From the NCBI RefSeq assembly GCF_016863115.1, contig NZ_BOOG01000026.1, forward strand, positions 1 through 64,000: 64,000 bases of DNA, in the 5' to 3' direction. Below the pieces are notes generated by a model that was not told the origin of the DNA, did no database searches, and worked only from the letters and a program-made list of their open reading frames with translations. This DNA is from Sphaerimonospora thailandensis. GTDB lineage: Bacteria; Actinomycetota; Actinomycetes; Streptosporangiales; Streptosporangiaceae. The first letter of the stretch is position 1. Each line of letters begins with the position of its first letter. Positions 1-9,218 of this stretch are shown in pieces. The translations under genes were made by a program, and so were the position numbers.

Positions 1-1
1 G

Positions 2-667
2 TTGGTGGCGCCGATCACCGCGCCGATCAACGTCTGCGGCAACGCGGTCGCCGTTCTCGGCGACGCCGCCGCCGGATGCCTGGGCGGCGCCCGGGTCGGC
101 GGCGACGCGGGGCGCGGTGGCCACCACTACTGGACCAAGGCAGCGAGCTCCAAGCGCGCCGGGATCATGCGTGAGACGCCCGCACTGCCGATGCTGTCCG
201 GCCTCAAGGAGGCCAGCGGCCTTCGCCAGGCGATGAGCTCGGCCGCCGCTCCGTCGGCGCCGGTCCTCGGCGACCTGCCGAACATGAAGGGCATGTCGGG
301 CCTGCCGAGCCTGCCCGTCGCCGACACCGTGCTGGCCAAGTCGGGCACCACGAAGGGCAAGACCTCGGTCGCCTCGCAGCCCACTGGTTCGCTCCCGACC
401 CGCGACGCGCTCGGCCAGGCGACCCAGACGCTGCAGGCGAACAAGACGGTCCAGAACGCCACCGGCACGCTGCCGCTCAGTGGCGTGACCCGCAACCTGC
501 CGACCGGGGGTCTGCTCGACAACATCGGGCTGATGAGCGCCGAGCAGCCGGTCGGCCTGACCGGCATGAACTCCGGTTCGCTCGCCGCGCTGGTCCTGGG
601 CTCACTGTTCGCCGCCTCGGCGAGCCTGTTCGCCCTCACCCGCCGCGTCCGCTTCCGCCGCAAGTAG
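2..667 (+). CDS. Chaplin-like surface protein, 5'-truncated by the window edge
   Basis: The frame is open at the left edge, so the true start and signal peptide lie outside the window. The first ~30 residues carry a chaplin core (APINVCGNAVAVLGDA, then a second Cys in GCLGG), the hydrophobic two-cysteine module that filamentous actinomycetes use to coat aerial structures. The middle ~150 residues are low-complexity and rich in Ala, Gly, Ser, Thr, Leu and Pro. The C-terminus has a hydrophobic segment (about residues 190-212) followed by the basic tail TRRVRFRRK, as in cell-wall or membrane-anchored long chaplins. The preceding VGLTG is only a diverged version of a sortase LAxTG signal, so simple membrane anchoring is equally possible. 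Confidence 0.7.
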   Translation: MVAPITAPINVCGNAVAVLGDAAAGCLGGARVGGDAGRGGHHYWTKAASSKRAGIMRETPALPMLSGLKEASGLRQAMSSAAAPSAPVLGDLPNMKGMSGLPSLPVADTVLAKSGTTKGKTSVASQPTGSLPTRDALGQATQTLQANKTVQNATGTLPLSGVTRNLPTGGLLDNIGLMSAEQPVGLTGMNSGSLAALVLGSLFAASASLFALTRRVRFRRK

Positions 668-695
668 TCCCGCCGCGAGCAGTCCCGCCGCGAGC
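666..695. repeat. 15-bp tandem duplication over the chaplin stop codon
   Basis: AGTCCCGCCGCGAGC occurs twice in tandem (666-680 and 681-695) and a degenerate third copy follows. The first copy begins inside the TAG stop of the chaplin-like gene, so the duplication does not alter the protein. Confidence 0.7.
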
Positions 696-737
696 AGGAC
701 GCCGCAAGCAGGACGTTCGGGAAGCGCACGTCTGATC

Positions 738-766
738 TGCTGCTTCCGCTTCCCGCGGAAGCAGCA
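738..766 (+). terminator. Hairpin downstream of the chaplin-like gene
   Basis: A perfect 12-bp stem (738-749 with 755-766, TGCTGCTTCCGC and its complement) encloses a 5-base loop about 70 bases after the chaplin stop. There is no U-tract, which is common for actinobacterial terminators. Confidence 0.55.
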
Positions 767-884
767 CCCATCCGCACACTCACCCCCGGCCTTCGCCGCG
801 GCGGAGGTCAGGAATAACACTCGCCCACGCCTGGTGCCGGCGGGGTGACGCTGGACGCTCCTCCCTCCGGGGGTGAGCAAGGAT

Positions 885-931
885 GCTTTGCCCGTTCCGG
901 GGGCGCGGCCCGGAGCGGGCAAAGCGCTTTT
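885..931 (+). terminator. Strong terminator hairpin between chaplin-like gene and DUF5703 gene
   Basis: A 17-bp stem (885-901 with 909-925, one G-U pair) encloses a 7-base loop and is followed by GCTTTT (926-931). The U-run suits + strand transcription, but the hairpin also sits just past the end of the minus-strand DUF5703 gene and could serve both directions. Confidence 0.75.
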
Positions 932-961
932 GACCCACGACTCGCACCGGAGTGGTGTCGC

Positions 962-1147
962 TCACATCGTCCGCGCGGCGCGTATGATCTTGCGGCGTAG
1001 TCGGACACGCCTGCTGCCATCGGGATACAGGCGCAGGCGCTCCAGCTCCCAGTTCCCGTACTCAGCGTGTTCCGTCAGCATTTGCCGGGCCACCTCCCGC
1101 GAGGTGCCCCGGGGCAGATACAGGTCCAAGTAGGAGTAGTCGAGCAC
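962..1147 (-). CDS. DUF5703 family small protein
   Basis: A 61-residue basic protein beginning with GTG (codon complement at 1145-1147). It has the compact pattern of the actinobacterial DUF5703 family as I recall it: LPRGTSREVARQMLTEHAEY, then WELERLRLYPDGSRRVRLRR and a short basic tail. The function of the family is unknown. It is divergent from topA, and I recall the two being near each other in other actinomycetes. No transmembrane segment or signal is visible. Confidence 0.75.
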   Translation of the reverse strand: MLDYSYLDLYLPRGTSREVARQMLTEHAEYGNWELERLRLYPDGSRRVRLRRKIIRAARTM

Positions 1148-1428
1148 AGCGATTAGTCTCCGAGGGCGTGCCAGAGAACCTGATGGGCTCTATTCTGCGT
1201 CCTCGTGGATAACAGGTCCAGGCGGGTTAGATTCCCGGATATAACCGGGTAGCCCGAGGGGAAGGGACTTGCGGTGGCAGGTACCTTCAAAAACGGCCCT
1301 CCGGGGTAGCGGGACCGACCCGGCCTGGTCCAGACGGACCGGTGCCGAGCCGGGAGGACGCGGGCCACGAAACCGGGGAGCACTCGGAAGTACGGGGAAC
1401 GACAGCGGACAGCGAGGTAGGAAGCAGC

Positions 1429-4137
1429 GTGCCAGCCAACAACGGCAACGCCGGCGGAACCCGCCTGGTGATCGTGGAGTCGCCTGCGAAGGCGAAGACG
1501 ATCGCCGGGTACCTCGGGCGCGGCTACATCGTGGAGTCGAGCATCGGTCACATTCGCGATCTTCCGGAGAAGGCCGACGACATCCCGGAGAAGTACAAGG
1601 GACAGACCTGGGCGCGTCTGGGCGTGAACGTCGATCACGAGTTCGAGCCGCTCTACATCGTCAACCCGGACAAGAAGTCCCAGGTCTCCAAGCTCAAGCA
1701 GCTCCTCAAGGAGGCCGACGAGCTCTACCTCGCCACTGACGAGGACCGGGAGGGCGAGGCCATCGCCTGGCACCTGCGCGAGGTGCTCAAGCCCAAGATC
1801 CCGGTCCACCGCATGGTCTTCCACGAGATCACCCCGCATGCGATCCAGGCAGCCGTGGCCAACCCGCGTGCCCTGAACCTGCGGCTCGTCGACGCCCAGG
1901 AGACCCGCCGGATTCTCGACCGCCTCTACGGCTACGAGGTCAGTCCGGTCCTGTGGAAGAAGGTCAAGCCGCGGCTGTCGGCCGGCCGGGTGCAGTCGGT
2001 CGCCACCCGTCTTGTCGTCGAGCGCGAGCGGGAGCGCATGGCGTTCACCGTGGCCAACTACTGGGATCTGCAGGCCGTGTTCGACACCGGCCGCGCGCAG
2101 GACGATCCGAGGACGTTCGGCGCCACGCTCACCGGTGTGAACGGCAGGCGTGTCGCCCAGGGCCGCGACTTCGCCTCGACCGGCAGGCTCAAGAGCGCCG
2201 ATGTTCTCCACCTCGACGAGGCCGCCGCCACGGCGCTGGCCGCAAGTCTCGGCGCCGCCGCCTACTCCGTCAGGTCGGTGGAGCGCAAGCCGTACACGCG
2301 TAAGCCGTACGCGCCGTTCCGGACGACGACCCTGCAGCAGGAGGCGAGCCGCAAGCTGGGCTTCTCCGCCAAGTACACGATGCAGATCGCGCAGCGGCTG
2401 TACGAGAACGGCTACATCACCTACATGCGAACCGACAGCATCACGCTGTCGGAGACCGCGGTCGCGGCCGCCCGCAGCCAGGCCGTCAAGCTGTACGGCT
2501 CGGCGTACGTGCCGGACAAACCGCGCGTCTACGCGAGCAAGGTGAAGAACGCGCAGGAGGCGCACGAGGCGATCCGCCCGGCCGGGGAGGAGTTCCGCAC
2601 GCCGGGCGAGACCGGCCTGAGCGGGGACATGTTCCGGCTGTACGAACTGATCTGGCAGCGGACCGTCGCATCCCAGATGAAGGACGCGGTCGGCGAGTCG
2701 GTCTCCGTGAAGGTCGACGGCGTCGTCGCCGGCGCGGAGAACGCGACCGCCGGGTCGCAGACCTTGAACGCGCAGTTCAGCGCGAGCGGACGCACGATCA
2801 CCTTCTACGGCTTCCTGAAGGCGTACGTGGAAGGCGCCGACGACCCGGCGACCGACCGGGACGACTCGGAGAAGAGGCTGCCCACGCTCGCCGAGGGCGA
2901 CCGGCTCACGGCGGCGGACCTGACGGCGGTCGGCCACTCGACGAAGCCGCCGTCGCGTTACACGGAGGCCTCGCTCGTCAAGGAACTGGAGGAGCGGGAG
3001 ATCGGCCGGCCGTCGACGTACGCGTCGATCATCGGGACGATCCTCGACCGGGGATACGTGACCAAGAAGGGCACCGCGCTGGTGCCGTCGTTCCTCGCGT
3101 TCGCCGTCGTCAACCTGCTGGAGCAGCACTTCGGCAACCTCGTCGACTACGACTTCACCGCCGAGATGGAGAAGGTCCTCGACGACATCGCCAACGACCG
3201 GGCGGAGCGGCTGCCGGAGCTGCGCCGGTTCTACTTCGGGCAGGACGGCGGTGAGGGCCTCAAGGAGATGGTCACCGACCTCGGCGAGATCGACGCCAAG
3301 GAGATCAGCTCCTTCCCGATCAGGGGCACCGACATCGTGATCAGGGTGGGGCGCTACGGGCCGTACCTCGACCGCGACGGCGCCCGGGTGAACATCCCGG
3401 AGGACATGGCACCCGACGAGCTGACCGCCGAGAAGGCCGAGGAGCTGTTCTCCCGGCCCAGTGGTGATCGTGAGCTCGGCAAAGATCCGGTGACCGGCCG
3501 CGTGATCGTGGCGAAGGACGGGCGGTTCGGCCCGTACGTCACGGAGATCCTGCCCGAGGAGCCTCCCGCGCCGACCGAAGGTAAGAAGCGGACAAAGAAG
3601 GCGGACGCCCCCAAACCGCGCACCAGCTCGCTCTTCAAGTCGATGTCGCTGGACACGATCACGCTGGAGCAGGCGCTGGAGCTGCTGCGTCTGCCGCGCG
3701 TCGTCGGGGAGATCGACGGCGAGGAGGTGACCGCGCAGAACGGCAGGTTCGGGCCCTACATCAAGAAGGGCACGGACTCGCGCTCGCTCGCCGCCGAGGA
3801 GGACCTGCTCACGGTCACGGTCGAGCAGGCCAAGGAGCTGTTCGCGCAGCCGAAGGCCCGCGGGCGCGGCCGGGCCGCCGCCGCACCGCCGCTGCGCGAG
3901 CTGGGCGAGGACCCGAACTCGAAGAAGCCGATCGTGGTGAAGGAAGGCCGGTTCGGTCCATACGTCACCGACGGCGAGACCAACGCGTCCCTGCGCAAGG
4001 GCGACACGGTGGAGGACATCACGCTCGAGCGGGCGGCCGAGTTGCTGGCCGAGCGGCGGGAGCGGGCGCCGGCGCCGCGCAAGCGCGCCACGACGACCCG
4101 GGCCAAGACGGCCAAGAAGCCCGCGGCCAAGTCCTGA
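1429..4137 (+). CDS. topA: DNA topoisomerase I
   Basis: Type IA topoisomerase that relaxes negative supercoils by passing one strand through a transient 5'-phosphotyrosine break. The TOPRIM domain starts at TRLVIVESPAKAK and has the acidic metal site at D104/D106 (TDEDREGEA). The catalytic tyrosine is Y332 in ITYMRTDS. Four C-terminal repeats with a G-R-[FY]-G-P-Y core follow, and the protein ends in a Lys/Ala/Thr tail (KRATTTRAKTAKKPAAKS) instead of zinc fingers, as is usual in actinobacteria. The GTG at 1429 is preferred over the upstream GTG at 1342 because AGGTAGGA lies a few bases upstream and the extra N-terminus is non-conserved in character. The product is 902 residues. Confidence 0.93.
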   Translation: MPANNGNAGGTRLVIVESPAKAKTIAGYLGRGYIVESSIGHIRDLPEKADDIPEKYKGQTWARLGVNVDHEFEPLYIVNPDKKSQVSKLKQLLKEADELYLATDEDREGEAIAWHLREVLKPKIPVHRMVFHEITPHAIQAAVANPRALNLRLVDAQETRRILDRLYGYEVSPVLWKKVKPRLSAGRVQSVATRLVVERERERMAFTVANYWDLQAVFDTGRAQDDPRTFGATLTGVNGRRVAQGRDFASTGRLKSADVLHLDEAAATALAASLGAAAYSVRSVERKPYTRKPYAPFRTTTLQQEASRKLGFSAKYTMQIAQRLYENGYITYMRTDSITLSETAVAAARSQAVKLYGSAYVPDKPRVYASKVKNAQEAHEAIRPAGEEFRTPGETGLSGDMFRLYELIWQRTVASQMKDAVGESVSVKVDGVVAGAENATAGSQTLNAQFSASGRTITFYGFLKAYVEGADDPATDRDDSEKRLPTLAEGDRLTAADLTAVGHSTKPPSRYTEASLVKELEEREIGRPSTYASIIGTILDRGYVTKKGTALVPSFLAFAVVNLLEQHFGNLVDYDFTAEMEKVLDDIANDRAERLPELRRFYFGQDGGEGLKEMVTDLGEIDAKEISSFPIRGTDIVIRVGRYGPYLDRDGARVNIPEDMAPDELTAEKAEELFSRPSGDRELGKDPVTGRVIVAKDGRFGPYVTEILPEEPPAPTEGKKRTKKADAPKPRTSSLFKSMSLDTITLEQALELLRLPRVVGEIDGEEVTAQNGRFGPYIKKGTDSRSLAAEEDLLTVTVEQAKELFAQPKARGRGRAAAAPPLRELGEDPNSKKPIVVKEGRFGPYVTDGETNASLRKGDTVEDITLERAAELLAERRERAPAPRKRATTTRAKTAKKPAAKS

Positions 4138-4271
4138 TGCACTGATCTCCTGGAGGCTCCGCTGACCGGCGCTTCGGCGCCGGTCTCGCGCTGTCCGCGG
4201 CGCCGTACGGGCGTGCGCGGCGAGAACCCGGACCTCGTAGCATCTTCCCAGCGGGCCGAGGGGAGATCGCG

Positions 4272-5651
4272 GTGGGGTTTCTGGTCACGATCCTGGTGAC
4301 CGTGGTCGTCGTACACTACTACCTGTGGCGGCGGCTGGTCAGATCGACGACCCTGCCCGGATCGCGCTCACGCCGGTGGTCGACCTGGGCGCTGGTCGCG
4401 CTCGCCGCGCTGCTGCCGCTGACCCTCGTGGGCGGCCGGGCCTTCGGTCAGGGGGTCGGGCACGTCCTGGCCTGGCCGGGCTACCTGTGGCTGGCGATCA
4501 TGTTCTATCTGTTCGTGTTCTCGCTGGTCCTGGAGATCCCCCGGGCGATCGCCCTGCTGACCGTCCGGCGGGCCCGGCGGCCGTCATCGGCCACGGTCGC
4601 TCCGGTGATCGTCGGCAGTCCGGTGAGCGCAGGGGGTTCCGCTGTCGCGGCCGCCGAGACCGCTGTCCAGACCGGGCCCGGGGCCGACGCCGACAACGGC
4701 CTCGCCCACCCGTTCGATCGCGAGCCCGGCCCGGCCGATCGCGAGCCCGGCCCGGACGCCGCGATGATCGGCAGGCGGTTGTTCATCTCCCGTACGACCG
4801 CGGCCGCCGTGGGGGTCGGCGCGCTGGCCACCGTGGGGTACGGCATGCGCGTGGCCCAGGGCGATCCGGTCATCGAGCGGGTCCCCGTGCGCCTGGCCCG
4901 GCTTGATCCGAGGATGAACGGACTGCGGTTCGCCGTGGTCAGCGACATCCATCTCGGGCCTCTTACGGGCCGCGGCCACACCGAGCGCATCGTCCGTATG
5001 ATCAACAGCCTTCAGGCCGACGTCGTCGCGATCGTCGGGGACCTGGTCGACGGCACGGTGGCCGAGCTGGGTCCGTTGGCGACCCCGCTGAGGTCCCTGG
5101 AGTCGCGCTACGGGGCATATTTCGTGACCGGCAACCATGAGTACTACACGGCCAACGGTCCGCAGGAGTGGATCGACGAGCTCGGCTCCCTCGGCGTGCG
5201 TTCGCTGCGCAACGAGCGGGTGGAGATCCGCCACGCGGGAGCCGTACTCGATCTCGCCGGGGTGAACGACCTGAACGGCCAGGTGATGGGAGACGGACCG
5301 GACATGGCCAAGGCGCTGACCGGCCGAGATCCGGGGCGTCCCGTCGTACTGCTCGCGCACCAGCCGCTGCAGGTGGAGCAGGCCGCCGAGCACGGCGTCG
5401 ATCTGCAGCTTTCCGGGCACACCCACGGTGGGCAGATGGTGCCGTTCAACCTGCTCGTGCCGCTGCAGCAGCCGATGGTGGCCGGTCTGGCCGAGGTCCC
5501 CCGCCCGGCGACCGGTGCCGCCGCCGACGCCCGGGGCGCCCGCCCCGACGTCACCCAGGTCTACGTGACCCGCGGCGCTGGATTCTGGGGCCCACCCGTA
5601 CGGGTGGGCGCCCCACCCGAGATCACCCTGCTCGAACTCCGTCCCTCGTGA
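4272..5651 (+). CDS. Membrane-anchored metallophosphoesterase (YkuE/YaeI type)
   Basis: A 459-residue calcineurin-like phosphoesterase. The N-terminus has about three hydrophobic helices within residues 1-95, a Pro/Gly/Asp linker (~110-165), then another hydrophobic helix preceded by GRRLFISR, so the enzyme is held at the membrane. The catalytic domain has every metal-binding block in order: VVSDIHLG (~222), GDLVDG (~257), GNHEYY (~292), AHQP (~360) and SGHTHGGQ (~380). Relatives of this type hydrolyse phosphodiesters such as UDP-diacylglucosamine or lipid intermediates; the substrate here cannot be read. GGGAG stands 7 bases before the GTG start. A -10-like TAGCAT lies near 4238. Confidence 0.85.
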   Translation: MGFLVTILVTVVVVHYYLWRRLVRSTTLPGSRSRRWSTWALVALAALLPLTLVGGRAFGQGVGHVLAWPGYLWLAIMFYLFVFSLVLEIPRAIALLTVRRARRPSSATVAPVIVGSPVSAGGSAVAAAETAVQTGPGADADNGLAHPFDREPGPADREPGPDAAMIGRRLFISRTTAAAVGVGALATVGYGMRVAQGDPVIERVPVRLARLDPRMNGLRFAVVSDIHLGPLTGRGHTERIVRMINSLQADVVAIVGDLVDGTVAELGPLATPLRSLESRYGAYFVTGNHEYYTANGPQEWIDELGSLGVRSLRNERVEIRHAGAVLDLAGVNDLNGQVMGDGPDMAKALTGRDPGRPVVLLAHQPLQVEQAAEHGVDLQLSGHTHGGQMVPFNLLVPLQQPMVAGLAEVPRPATGAAADARGARPDVTQVYVTRGAGFWGPPVRVGAPPEITLLELRPS

Positions 5652-5763
5652 CCGGACTGCGCGGGGACGGGGAACGTAATACGCTCAGGCGACGAGTGGG
5701 GTGGGCAAATCGGTCCGCTCCATCGTTCCCACGGGGACAGACCTAGCCCAGCGAGCACCTGGA

Positions 5764-5769
5764 TACGCT
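5764..5769 (+). promoter_or_regulatory. Putative -10 box for a leaderless MFS-tmk transcript
   Basis: TACGCT ends 6 bases before the ATG at 5776 and there is no Shine-Dalgarno sequence. This is the geometry of a leaderless actinobacterial mRNA. Confidence 0.5.
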
Positions 5770-5775
5770 GACATC

Positions 5776-7851
5776 ATGAGCACCCCTGGCCGGGCCGGCG
5801 CGCGACGCAAGACGCCGCACGTGCTGGCGAACGCGCCGTACCGCAGGCTGTGGACCGCCATGTCGGTCGGCGGCCTCGGTGACTGGCTCACCATCATCGC
5901 GCTGACGGCCCTGGCAGCCCACCTCACCGCCGGGTCCGGCTACCGGACGCAGAGCCTCGCCATCGGCGGGGTCTTCGCGGCCAAGCTGCTTCCCTCGATC
6001 TTGCTCGGTCCCCTCGTCGGGGCCCTGGCCGAGCGGTTCGACCGCAGGGCGACGATGGCCATGGCGGACCTCGTCCGCTTCGCCGTGGTGCTGTCGATCC
6101 CGTTCGTCGGCGGCTACCAGTGGTCGATCATCGCGATGCTCCTGGTCGAGTGCGCGTCCCTCTTCTGGGTGCCGGCCAGAGACACGGCCCTGGCCGGCGT
6201 GGTGCCGAAGGAGCGCCTGGGGGAGGCCGACCGGCTGAACCTTCTGGCGGCGTACGGCACCGCCCCGATCGCGGCGGCGCTGTTCACGGTCGTGGCGGCC
6301 GTGGTCGGCGCGATCACGACGGTGGCACGGACGGCGTCCCTGCCGGCCGCCGGCATCGCGCTCGGCGGGGGCGCCCTGGCCTACCTCGTCTCCGCCGCCC
6401 TGATCTTCACGCTGCGCGGCGCTCCCGGTGATCGCGGCCCGCAGGTGCCGCCGCCCTCGCGGCAGATCTCGGTGTTCCGGCAGATCGCGGACGGCCGCCG
6501 CCGCACCGGCGGCGGCGCGGCGGCGCGCGGGGCGGTCACCGGCATGGCGGCCGTGCTCGCGGCGGGAGCCGCGGTGGTCGCCGTGGCCGGGCCGTACGTC
6601 CAGGCGTTGCACGGTGGCGACGCCGGCTACGGAGCGGTGTTCTGCGCGGTCTTCCTCGGTGTCGGGTACGGCATGTTCTTCGGGCCGCGGCTGCTGGCGG
6701 GGCTGTCGCGCCGCCGGCTGTTCGGGCTGGCGGTCGTCGTGGCGGGTCTCACCCTGGCCGCGGCCGCGCTGATCCAGAACCTGGTGATCGTCGTCATGCT
6801 GGCCGCGCTTCTCGGCGCCTGTGCCGGGGTGGCGTGGATCATCGGCTACCAGGTGGTCGACCTCGAGTTCGGCGACGGGCAGCCAAGCCGTACGCTGCCG
6901 TATCTGCGGTCGCTCGGCCGCGTCGTGCTGCTGGTGGTACTGGCCGTCGCGTGCGCGCTGGCCGGGCTCTTCGGCGGCCACCCGACATCGGAGCCGGGTC
7001 TCGGCTACCGGTTCGACGGGGCCAATCTGGTGCTTCTGGTGGCCGCTCTGCTCGTGGTCGTCGCCGGGTTGCGCGCGCTCAGCCGGCTGGACGACCGGCG
7101 CGGCGTGCCCCTCGGCGCCGACCTGCTGGCGGCGCTGCGCGGCGAGAAGTACGCGCCAGAGGCGGCGGTCGCGACCGAGTCGCGCGGCCTGTTCGTGGCG
7201 TTCGAGGGCGGTGAGGGCTCCGGCAAGACCACCCAGTCGCGGCTGCTCGCCATCTGGCTGCGTGACCAGGGGTTCGACGTCGTGCAGACCCGTGAGCCGG
7301 GGGCGACCAAGGTCGGCATGCGGCTGCGGGCGATCCTGCTCGACGCCGCCCATCAGGGCCTGTCCGCCCGCTCAGAGGCCATGCTCTACGCCGCCGACCG
7401 GGCCGAGCACGTGGAGAAGGTCATCAGGCCCGCGCTCCAGCGGGGCACGACCGTCATCTCGGACCGGTACGTCGACTCGTCCCTGGCGTACCAGGGCGCC
7501 GGCCGGTCGCTCGACTCGGGCGAGGTGGTGAGGATCAACGCCTGGGCGACGGGCGGCCTCGTGCCCGACCTGACCGTGCTGATCGACGTGCCGCCGTCGG
7601 TGGGGCTGCGCCGCATAGCGTCCGCGGCGGACCGGATCGAGGCCGAGCCGATGGACTTCCACGAGCGGGTCCGGCGCGAGTTCCGTGGGCTGGCGGCGGC
7701 CGACCCCGAGCGCTACCTGGTCGTCGACGGCACGCTGCCGCAGCAGGAGGTGTCGCGCCTCATCCAGGACCGGGTGCGCGAGATCCTGCCCGACCCCGTG
7801 CCGCACGAGGCGGAGGCCGCCACCGGCACGATGCCCGCCATCCGGGACTGA
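5776..7851 (+). CDS. tmk: Bifunctional MFS-type membrane protein / thymidylate kinase
   Basis: A 691-residue fusion. Residues ~15-465 are a major-facilitator-like domain of about 12 helices, opening with ANAPYRRLWTAMSVGGLGDW, of the DHA/NarK-like type. Residues ~470-680 are a complete dTMP kinase, which phosphorylates dTMP to dTDP for DNA synthesis: P-loop FEGGEGSGKTT, TREPG, the DRY motif ISDRYVDSS, and a LID region around RRIASAADRIEAE. Such fusions occur in several actinomycete genera. Why a kinase is tied to a transporter fold is unknown; it may simply be membrane localisation. ATG 5776 is chosen because residues encoded from 5701 look non-coding and a -10-like box sits 6 bases upstream. 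It lies directly upstream of holB. Confidence 0.9.
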   Translation: MSTPGRAGARRKTPHVLANAPYRRLWTAMSVGGLGDWLTIIALTALAAHLTAGSGYRTQSLAIGGVFAAKLLPSILLGPLVGALAERFDRRATMAMADLVRFAVVLSIPFVGGYQWSIIAMLLVECASLFWVPARDTALAGVVPKERLGEADRLNLLAAYGTAPIAAALFTVVAAVVGAITTVARTASLPAAGIALGGGALAYLVSAALIFTLRGAPGDRGPQVPPPSRQISVFRQIADGRRRTGGGAAARGAVTGMAAVLAAGAAVVAVAGPYVQALHGGDAGYGAVFCAVFLGVGYGMFFGPRLLAGLSRRRLFGLAVVVAGLTLAAAALIQNLVIVVMLAALLGACAGVAWIIGYQVVDLEFGDGQPSRTLPYLRSLGRVVLLVVLAVACALAGLFGGHPTSEPGLGYRFDGANLVLLVAALLVVVAGLRALSRLDDRRGVPLGADLLAALRGEKYAPEAAVATESRGLFVAFEGGEGSGKTTQSRLLAIWLRDQGFDVVQTREPGATKVGMRLRAILLDAAHQGLSARSEAMLYAADRAEHVEKVIRPALQRGTTVISDRYVDSSLAYQGAGRSLDSGEVVRINAWATGGLVPDLTVLIDVPPSVGLRRIASAADRIEAEPMDFHERVRREFRGLAAADPERYLVVDGTLPQQEVSRLIQDRVREILPDPVPHEAEAATGTMPAIRD

Positions 7852-7899
7852 TCAGGGGCTGATCCGGGGCTGATCCGGGACTAGGGAGGGGGCTCAGAA

Positions 7900-9102
7900 G
7901 TGGGCGGGGTGTTCGCTGAACTGGTGGGGCAGGACCAGGCGGTCGACGTGCTCCGGAGGGCGGCGGCCGCGGCCGCCGAGGCGGTCGCGGGGGGTCGCGG
8001 CACGGGCATGACCCATGCCTGGCTGTTCACCGGCCCCCCGGGCTCTGGCAGATCGAACGCGGCCCGGGCCTTCGCGGCGGCGCTGCTCTGCGACGACGCC
8101 CTGTCCGCTGATCGGGGGTGCGGCAACTGCGGCGCCTGCCATCAGGTCGAGGTCGGCTCGCACCCCGACCTGACGCGGGTGCGCCCCGAGGGCCTGTCGT
8201 ACGGCGTCCGGCAGACCCGTGATCTGGTGCTCAAGGCGGCGGGGGCGCCGACGCTCGGCCGCTGGCGGATCGTCCTGTTCGAAGACGCCGACCGCGTGAC
8301 CGAGGCGGCCGCCAACGCGCTGCTGAAGGCGATCGAGGAGCCGCCGCCCCGGACCGTGTGGCTGCTCTGCGCGCCCTCGCCGGACGACATGATCATCACG
8401 ATCCGGTCCCGCTGCCGCGTGGTGACGCTGCGCACCCCCCCGGCCGAGGCGGTCGCCAGGGTCCTGACCGAGCGTGACGGCGTCCCGCTCGACATGGCGC
8501 TGTTCGCCGCCCGGGCCGCGCGGGGGCACATCGGCCGGGCGCGCCGGCTCGCCCTCGATGAGGAGGTACGGCGGCGTCGCGCCGACGTGTTGTCGATCCC
8601 CGCCTCTCTCAGCGGGGTGGGAGCCTGCGTCACCGCCGCCGAACGCCTGGTCAAGACCTCGACCGAGGAGGCCGACGCCGCTACCGCCGAGCTCAACGAG
8701 ACCGAGACGGCCGAGCTGCGCAAGGTGTACGGCGAGGGCTCGTCCGGCAAGGGCCTCAACAAGGGGTTGGTACGCGGCGGCGCGGGGGCTCTGAAGGAGC
8801 TGGAGACGCTGCAGAAGTCCCGCGCGACCAGGATCAAGCGTGACTCCCTGGATCTCGCCCTGCTCGATCTGGTGGCGTTCTACCGTGATGTGCTCGCAGT
8901 GCAGTTCGGTGCGGGCGTGGAGTTGGCGAACGAGGACCGCAGGCGGGAGATCGAGACGATGGCGCGCGGTTCTTCACCGGAGGACACGCTGCGCCGCACT
9001 CAGGCCATCATGAGGTGCCGCGAACGGCTCGCGGCGAACGTCAACCCTCAGATCGCGGTGGAGGCCATGACCCTCGCCCTCCGATCGCCCGGCCTCGCGT
9101 AG
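7900..9102 (+). CDS. holB: DNA polymerase III subunit delta'
   Basis: Clamp-loader subunit of the replicative polymerase, 400 residues. The AAA+ fold begins FAELVGQDQAVDVLRRA. The Walker A position reads GPPGSGRSNA, with Arg in place of the catalytic Lys, which suits a delta' subunit that does not hydrolyse ATP. A zinc module follows (C-x(n)-GCGNCGACH), then FEDADRVTEAAANALLKAIEEP and the sensor-like ITIRSRC. A GGGAGGGGG Shine-Dalgarno lies 8-10 bases before the GTG at 7900; a second in-frame GTG at 7909 is a possible alternative. It follows the MFS-tmk gene by 48 bases and probably shares its transcript. Confidence 0.9.
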   Translation: MGGVFAELVGQDQAVDVLRRAAAAAAEAVAGGRGTGMTHAWLFTGPPGSGRSNAARAFAAALLCDDALSADRGCGNCGACHQVEVGSHPDLTRVRPEGLSYGVRQTRDLVLKAAGAPTLGRWRIVLFEDADRVTEAAANALLKAIEEPPPRTVWLLCAPSPDDMIITIRSRCRVVTLRTPPAEAVARVLTERDGVPLDMALFAARAARGHIGRARRLALDEEVRRRRADVLSIPASLSGVGACVTAAERLVKTSTEEADAATAELNETETAELRKVYGEGSSGKGLNKGLVRGGAGALKELETLQKSRATRIKRDSLDLALLDLVAFYRDVLAVQFGAGVELANEDRRREIETMARGSSPEDTLRRTQAIMRCRERLAANVNPQIAVEAMTLALRSPGLA

Positions 9103-9106
9103 ACCG

Positions 9107-9116
9107 CGATATATCG
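9107..9116. repeat. AT-rich perfect palindrome upstream of the RicT gene
   Basis: CGATATATCG is a perfect 10-bp palindrome followed by GCATATATTCG, just after the holB stop. It stands out as an AT-rich spot in very GC-rich sequence and may belong to the promoter of the next gene. Confidence 0.35.
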
Positions 9117-9218
9117 GCATATATTCGCCCATTGTCGGGCCGTGACCTGTCCTTGGTGTCGGCGCGTATCGTGGGATGCGGGCGAAAGCCGTACCGGGAT
9201 CTGAGGAGGGCCGGGCTC

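Noticed and set aside
1153-3129. 658-codon minus-strand frame across topA
   Set aside because: It is an antisense shadow of topA, whose motifs are intact on the plus strand. Long antisense frames are expected at this GC content.
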